From the NCBI GenBank assembly GCA_020635285.1, contig JACKAB010000044.1, positions 62,001-126,000 of the forward strand: DNA of 64,000 bases, in the 5' to 3' direction. The position numbers were made by a program, and so were the translations under genes. The notes under the pieces are model-generated. The model saw nothing but the letters and a program-made list of their open reading frames with translations, did no database searches and was not told where the DNA came from. The DNA comes from Ignavibacteriales bacterium. Its GTDB lineage: Bacteria; Bacteroidota; Ignavibacteria; Ignavibacteriales; Melioribacteraceae. Numbering within the stretch: the stretch's first letter is position 1; each line of letters begins with the position of its first letter. Below, in pieces: positions 59,239-64,000 of this stretch.

Positions 59239-60249
59239 ATGAAAAAATTATTTTTACTGATAACAATGATTACGCTAATTAGTTGTTCCCAAAACAAAAA
59301 CAATGAGGAACAAATTAAACATGATGGCGATAAGTCAATTCAGCAGCAAGAATCAGAAAAACACAATTTTGATTCTGCAGATCTAAAATTTGAAGTTCTG
59401 GAAAATAAAACTTTGGTTGATGGTAAACTTGGACATTTTCAATTACCTCAATTTAGTGCTGATGGGAAAAGATTATTTTTCACCAATATTAATTATGGTG
59501 AAATATGGATGTGGGATTTTACAAATGAAACTTTAGAAAAAATAGTTAGTTTACCGCAGTGTGGGATTAACTTTCAAATTTCTGAAAATGGAAACACCCT
59601 TTATTTCAGAAATAAAGTCACAAAAGGGAAAAAGTCTTTTTCAATTATGAGTTATACAATTGATACAAAAAGTGTGGATGTGATTTATACTTCCGAAAGG
59701 CGAATAAGTACTCCAATATTGCTCAATAGCTCAATATACATCTTGGAAGACGATAAACCCATAAATATAAATTTAGCTGATAACTTAACAAGTGAAAAAT
59801 TTCCGCAGCCATTTTTATTTGCTTCAAATGATAAACTTATAAAAGTTAGCAATAAAATAGATACGCTTTCAATCCCAAATAATGAAAAGGCAATCTCTGT
59901 TAAATATTCTAAAGACGGAGAAAATATTTTTGTCCTTACAAGTTCAATTGGAGTTTTAGTTTATGATAAAATGGCAAACCCAATAAATAATTTAACTAGC
60001 TCTGGTTTTGTTCGAAAATTGTATAAGAGTAATTTACTTCTTTTCACTGAGGAAGAAGATCAAAATGATAAAATTATTAATTCAAAATTATTTATTGGCT
60101 TTTTAAATAGTGATAAAAAATTTGAAATTTTACAAAATGAAAAATCTCCAAAATTTTATCCCGATTGGTCGCCAACAGAAAATAAAATCGTTTACGTAAC
60201 CGAAGATGGTTCAATAAAATTAGTGTCTTTCAATATAGAGAAAAATTAA
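59239..60249 (+). CDS. TolB-like beta-propeller lipoprotein
   Basis: Intact, 336 residues. The leader LFLLITMITLISC is a lipobox with Cys16. The mature chain shows TolB/WD40-like blades: LPQFSADGKRLFFTNINYGE, FQISENGNTLYFRNK, VKYSKDGENIFVLTSSIG and WSPTENKIVYVTEDGSIKLV. It is the first of three tightly packed genes ending in a zinc amidase. Perhaps it holds or regulates the amidase at the envelope (inference). Confidence 0.78.
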   Translation: MKKLFLLITMITLISCSQNKNNEEQIKHDGDKSIQQQESEKHNFDSADLKFEVLENKTLVDGKLGHFQLPQFSADGKRLFFTNINYGEIWMWDFTNETLEKIVSLPQCGINFQISENGNTLYFRNKVTKGKKSFSIMSYTIDTKSVDVIYTSERRISTPILLNSSIYILEDDKPININLADNLTSEKFPQPFLFASNDKLIKVSNKIDTLSIPNNEKAISVKYSKDGENIFVLTSSIGVLVYDKMANPINNLTSSGFVRKLYKSNLLLFTEEEDQNDKIINSKLFIGFLNSDKKFEILQNEKSPKFYPDWSPTENKIVYVTEDGSIKLVSFNIEKN

Positions 60250-60250
60250 A

Positions 60251-61180
60251 ATGATTATAAAAAAAATATTTGCATTACTATTTGTATTTACTGTTCTATT
60301 ATTTCCGCAGAAAATAAAATTAGGTGAACAAACAAAAATAAATTCTGAGATTATTAATGAATGTTATTTCCCACAGTTCAGCAAAGACGATTCAAAAATA
60401 ATTTTTTCAACTGAAAGTTATAAAGGACTTTACGCATTTGATCTAAAGAATCAAACAACAAAGATTATCTCAGAACAAAACGGAGCCGGCTATAAGCCTA
60501 TATTTTTGAATGATGAAGAGGTTGCCATCAAAACATTTAAAGTTGAAAATGGCAGAAAATATCATTCAGTATTAATTTCAAATATAAATACTGGCGTATC
60601 TGAGGTTTTAGAAGTTGATAAAAGAAGAATTTCACTGCCTCAGCAAATTGTTGGAGCTGATTTTATTCTTCTCGAAAATTCTTCAATTAACAGAAAAGTT
60701 TTAAACAATAATAAGTTGCAGAAGACAAATCAAATTACTAAAGCAATTTATTCAGAAGATAATAGTTTATTCATTATTAAAGAAAATGAATCAATTGAAA
60801 TAAGTCCGCTTGGTAAAGGTGTTTATGTTTGGGAATCATTTTCAAATGATGGTGAAAACATAATTTTTACATTTGGCAATAAAGGAGCATTTATTTGTGA
60901 CTTAGAAGGCAATATCCTTACTAATATTAAAGATGCTCACTATCCAAAATTTTCACCGGATGGAAAATTTGTTTTGTATATGAAAGATTCAGATGACGGT
61001 TACAAGTATATAGCATCAGATTTATTTGTTTATTCTTTGGAAGAAGATACTGAATATGAATTAACTAATACTGAAGATAAAATTGAAATGTATGCAGAAT
61101 GGAGTAATGATGGAAAAAATATAGTTTATCAAACACCGCAAGGTGAAATTTATTTGGCAAAAATTATTATTGAAAATTAG
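60251..61180 (+). CDS. Exported TolB-like beta-propeller protein
   Basis: Intact, 309 residues, starting two bases after the previous stop codon. A signal peptide without lipobox (IFALLFVFTVLLFPQ) is followed by blades: FPQFSKDDSKIIFSTESYKG, SFSNDGENIIFTFGNKGAF, YPKFSPDGKFVLYMKDSDD and AEWSNDGKNIVYQTPQGEIY. It appears paralogous to the preceding lipoprotein but is soluble. It is followed eight bases later by the amidase gene. Confidence 0.78.
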   Translation: MIIKKIFALLFVFTVLLFPQKIKLGEQTKINSEIINECYFPQFSKDDSKIIFSTESYKGLYAFDLKNQTTKIISEQNGAGYKPIFLNDEEVAIKTFKVENGRKYHSVLISNINTGVSEVLEVDKRRISLPQQIVGADFILLENSSINRKVLNNNKLQKTNQITKAIYSEDNSLFIIKENESIEISPLGKGVYVWESFSNDGENIIFTFGNKGAFICDLEGNILTNIKDAHYPKFSPDGKFVLYMKDSDDGYKYIASDLFVYSLEEDTEYELTNTEDKIEMYAEWSNDGKNIVYQTPQGEIYLAKIIIEN

Positions 61181-61188
61181 GGATTGAA

Positions 61189-63573
61189 ATGTTTAAAAGA
61201 ATTATTCTGTTTTTATTTATAGTAACAACAATCATTGCACAAGATTTTACTGGCATTAGAATTTATATAAATCCCGGCCACGGCGGACATGATTCAAATG
61301 ATAGATACATTGCGGCAACCGGTTTTTGGGAAAGTGAAGGAAACTTAGGTAAAGGTTTGCATTTAAGAGATATTTTAAACTCAATGAATGCAATAACCAA
61401 AATGAGCCGAACCACAAACAACACGAATGATGATTTAGGTCTTTCTGTAATAGCTGCAGATGCAAATAATTTTGATGCTGATTACATGCACTCCATTCAT
61501 AGTAATGCTTATAATGGTCAATCAAATTATACGTTAATACTTTTTCAAGGCAAGGATAATGCACCAACATATCCGGAAGCAAAAGTTATGGGCGGATATT
61601 TAGCTGATGAAATCTTTAAAGCCCATCGTACCTCAACTAAATATAATAGAGGAGACGCTGATTTTTACGGAACTGGTCAACCTTATTTGGGCGTTTTTAA
61701 AGGATTAACAATGCCGGGCACACTTTCAGAAGGTTCATTTCATGATTACATTCCCGAATCATTTCGATTAAAAAATGATGCTTACCTTGATCATGAAGCT
61801 TGGGCAATAACAAAAGCCTTTATAAAATATTTTAATTTAGATGGCTTGCCTTATGGAGAAATTGCTGGCGTTGTACGAGACGCTTTTAATGAAGTAACAT
61901 ATTATTCCATAAATTCTGCAGATAAAAAGAAGCCTGCAAATTTAGTTAAAGCAACTCTCCAACCTGGTAACAAATTATATCTTGGTGATTCTTTTAATAA
62001 CGGATTTTTCCTTTTTGATAAAGTTGAGCCGGGAACTTATGAAATAATCTTAGAAGCAGAAAATTTTGAACCGGATACAGTTCAGGCAATAGTAACAGCC
62101 GGCAAAACAACTTTTGCAGATAAATATTTAATTGAAAAACCGGATTCAGCAGCACCTGTTGTTCAAAACTTTCTTCCGGAGGATACAACTAATGTTAGAT
62201 TAGATTCAGACATAATTCTGGAGTTTAATGTTAAAATGAATAGAGTTTCTGTTGAGCAATCTTTTTCAATTAGTCCAAATATAACCGGAACGTTTTCTTG
62301 GGAAAATAATGATAAAAGAGTGAAGTTTTCGCCAAGTGGATTTTTGCAAGCCGGCACAAGTTATACTATAAAAATTGGCGGATTCGCTCAAAGTTATTAT
62401 AATATATTGATCGAACAAACTTTTACAAAATCGTTCTTCACTAGATCAGCATTGACTTTGCTTAGTGCTTATCCAAATCAAAACGCTGAAAATATTAGCA
62501 GAACAGTAAAGCTTATTTACAAATTTGATGCTCCAATTGATGCAAATAAATTAGGTGGAAATATATTTTTTCAAGATATAAATAATGTGGATGTTGATTT
62601 AGCAATTGATGAAATAGATTATGATAATGGAAGAATAATATTTGAGCCGCAAAAACCTTTGAATGCAAATTCGTTTTATCAAGTTAAATTATTGAGCGGT
62701 ATTAAAGATATTGAAGGCTCCAACTTAGGTGCAGACACTACAATGATTTTTAAGACCGAACCAAATATAAATACTGACGGGAACTTGTTATTTGATTTTG
62801 AGGAGCTTGGAAATTGGTGGCAGCCACAAGAAAGTGAAACAACGAGCGGTATAGCTTCAAATGATACTAAGTTTCAAATATCGTCCAAGAAATTTATATC
62901 CGGTTCACATTCCGGTAGACTTTTTATAAGTTTTCAGAAGACAGCTCTGGTATTTGTAGAATTTATAATGCTTCAGAAATGAATAATGTGAGTGGCTCTC
63001 AGGCTAATTTTGGCATTTGGATTTTTGGGGATTTAAGTTTTAATAATCTTCAAGTTTGGTTTACTAATTCAGATAGCAGCATAATTCAATCCAATCTTGA
63101 AAATATTGATTGGACCGGTTGGAAATTTAAAGAGATAGATTTAAGCACTTGGCCAGAAGCCAAATTTAATAGTTTAGTTGTTGTCCAAAATAAGTTGGGT
63201 GCTAAATCTGGACAGTTATACTTTGATAATGTTTTGACAAATATTGTTACCGATGCCAAAATTTCCGAAAATAATTTACCAACAGATTTTAGATTAGAAC
63301 AAAACTATCCAAATCCGTTTAATCCAACAACAACAATAAAATATACAATTCCAACAAACTCATTCATCCCGAGCGGAGTCGAGGGATATGATGTGCGCAT
63401 GACTATTTACGATGTTCTTGGAAGAGAAATAAAAACCTTGGTAAACGAAGTAAAAAAAAATCCTGGAAATTATGAAGTTACTTTTGATGCGACAAATTTA
63501 CCAAGTGGAGTTTATTATTATCGATTGAAGTCAAAATGATTTTGTTCAAACAAAAAGATGTTGCTTTTAAATA
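61189..63573 (+). CDS. Secreted N-acetylmuramoyl-L-alanine amidase-like protein with Ig-like and T9SS domains (frameshifted)
   Basis: A signal peptide (IILFLFIVTTIIAQ) leads into an Amidase_3-like domain: IYINPGHGGHDSNDR (His), SEGNLGKGLHL (Glu), YMHSIHSNAYNG (His) and GTLSEGSFHDY (Glu). A carboxypeptidase-regulatory-like module (GEIAGVVRDAFNEV), two Big_5-type Ig domains (about 62140-62460 and 62470-62760) and a beta-sandwich follow. A slip near 62960 is followed by DFRLEQNYPNPFNPTTTI and the T9SS sorting domain, whose end needs further slips near 63535 and 63570. About 795 residues. Peptidoglycan cleavage at or outside the outer membrane is implied. The sorting domain holds an inserted REP-like segment. 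Confidence 0.82.
63365..63386 (+). repeat. REP-like sequence inserted in frame in the T9SS domain
   Basis: ATCCCGAGCGGAGTCGAGGG belongs to the dispersed CCCGAGCGGAGTCGAGGGA family. It is translated as FIPSGVEGYDV between the usual TIKYTIP and MTIYDVLG strands, where other sorting domains in the window have unrelated or shorter sequence. Confidence 0.55.
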
Positions 63574-63580
63574 ATTGTTT

Positions 63581-64000
63581 CTACAAAACAATGCCCAAAA
63601 ACACCAAATAAATAACAGCAGTAATTCCACCAGCGGTTAGTGCGTATGGCAATTGGGTTTTAACATGATCAATATGATCACAAGCAGAAATTGAGGCAAT
63701 GATTGTTGTATCAGAAATTGGTGAACAATGATCTCCGAAAACTCCACCACCCAAAGCTGCGGCTATTGTTAAGTATAAATTCGCATCTAAAGTCTGTGCC
63801 ATTGAAAACTCAATTGCAATCATAATTGCAAAGGTTCCCAAGAAGTTCCGTGTTGAAAAAGCAATTACACAAAAGCGACAACAAATATCATAAATGGCAC
63901 AAAAATTGGTTATGAAATATGGATCCTTTAGTAATTTCTGCAATATAGATCCCAGTTCCTAATTCTTTACAAACTGTTCCAATTGCAAAAACCAACATCA
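63581..64000 (-). CDS. Na+/H+ antiporter NhaC family, C-terminal part (frameshifted, truncated by window edge)
   Basis: The C-terminal frame contains ALGGGVFGDHCSPISDTTII and ASISACDHIDHVKTQLPYAL, the hallmark of NhaC-type antiporters, then a final membrane helix. Upstream, other frames give KELGTGIYIAEITKGS and AFSTRTSWGTFAIM-like sequence typical of the family, with slips near 63915 and 63850. The N-terminal part is beyond the window. It exchanges sodium for protons across the inner membrane, which would fit with sodium-driven sugar uptake. Confidence 0.8.

Noticed and set aside
1..64000. CRISPR arrays, prophage, transposase genes or rRNA
   Set aside because: No regularly spaced short repeats, no phage structural genes, no transposase motifs and no rRNA sequence were seen.

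Overview
The window is strongly AT-rich and reads as a chromosomal segment of a member of the Ignavibacteriota (Bacteroidota/Chlorobiota group). Three secreted proteins end in a type IX secretion (T9SS) sorting domain with the QNYPNPFNP signature. TTG starts preceded by good Shine-Dalgarno sequences are common, and many exported enzymes are lipoproteins or carry twin-arginine signals. Many genes are broken by one-base indels, often in homopolymers. Because the protein continues coherently in another frame each time, I annotate such genes as single units and name the breaks.

Layout. 1-9.4 kb is mostly housekeeping: gatA, tatA, pssA-psd, then ybaB-recR-methyltransferase-two lipoproteins-ftsX, a small membrane protein, tRNA-Gln and a lipoprotein aldose epimerase. 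9.5-31.2 kb is a sugar-oxidation island made of two convergent operons. The plus operon has ThuA, Gfo/Idh/MocA, HEAT protein, TIM-barrel isomerase, MFS carrier, cytosolic Gfo/Idh/MocA, DUF1080 protein, Hyi-like isomerase, a tetraheme NapC/NirT cytochrome fused to a SUMF1 domain, a Tat-lipoprotein Gfo/Idh/MocA and a GT2. The minus operon has two Tat Gfo/Idh/MocA proteins, a seven-heme cytochrome c, a cytochrome b-like membrane protein, a discoidin-like protein, a TIGR03663 membrane protein and ApbE. Both operons have the same 11-base LacI-type operator core, CAAACGTTTAA, about 87 bases before the first start codon.

31.4-41.4 kb is a beta-glucan-type locus: TIM-barrel/DUF1080 fusion, GH3 lipoprotein, sodium:sugar symporter, GH16 and a CotH/lamin-tail surface protein. 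41.5-64 kb is mixed envelope biology: manA, an L,D-transpeptidase-like protein, a YwqK/TonB-C protein, two Zn amidases, a beta-helix protein with an almost identical 848-base internal repeat, M49 peptidase, DUF6600 protein, rpmB, ferritin, GH18, two TolB-like propellers and a truncated nhaC.

How the genes may work together (inference): surface and periplasmic glycosidases release oligosaccharides. Exported Gfo/Idh/MocA enzymes oxidise sugar hydroxyls to keto groups, and ThuA, DUF1080 and TIM-barrel proteins cleave or isomerise the keto-glycosides. MFS and SSS carriers import the products. The unusual element is the presence, in the same co-regulated units, of multiheme cytochromes, a cytochrome b-like quinone module and ApbE. 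This suggests that periplasmic sugar oxidation is wired to a membrane electron-transfer chain.
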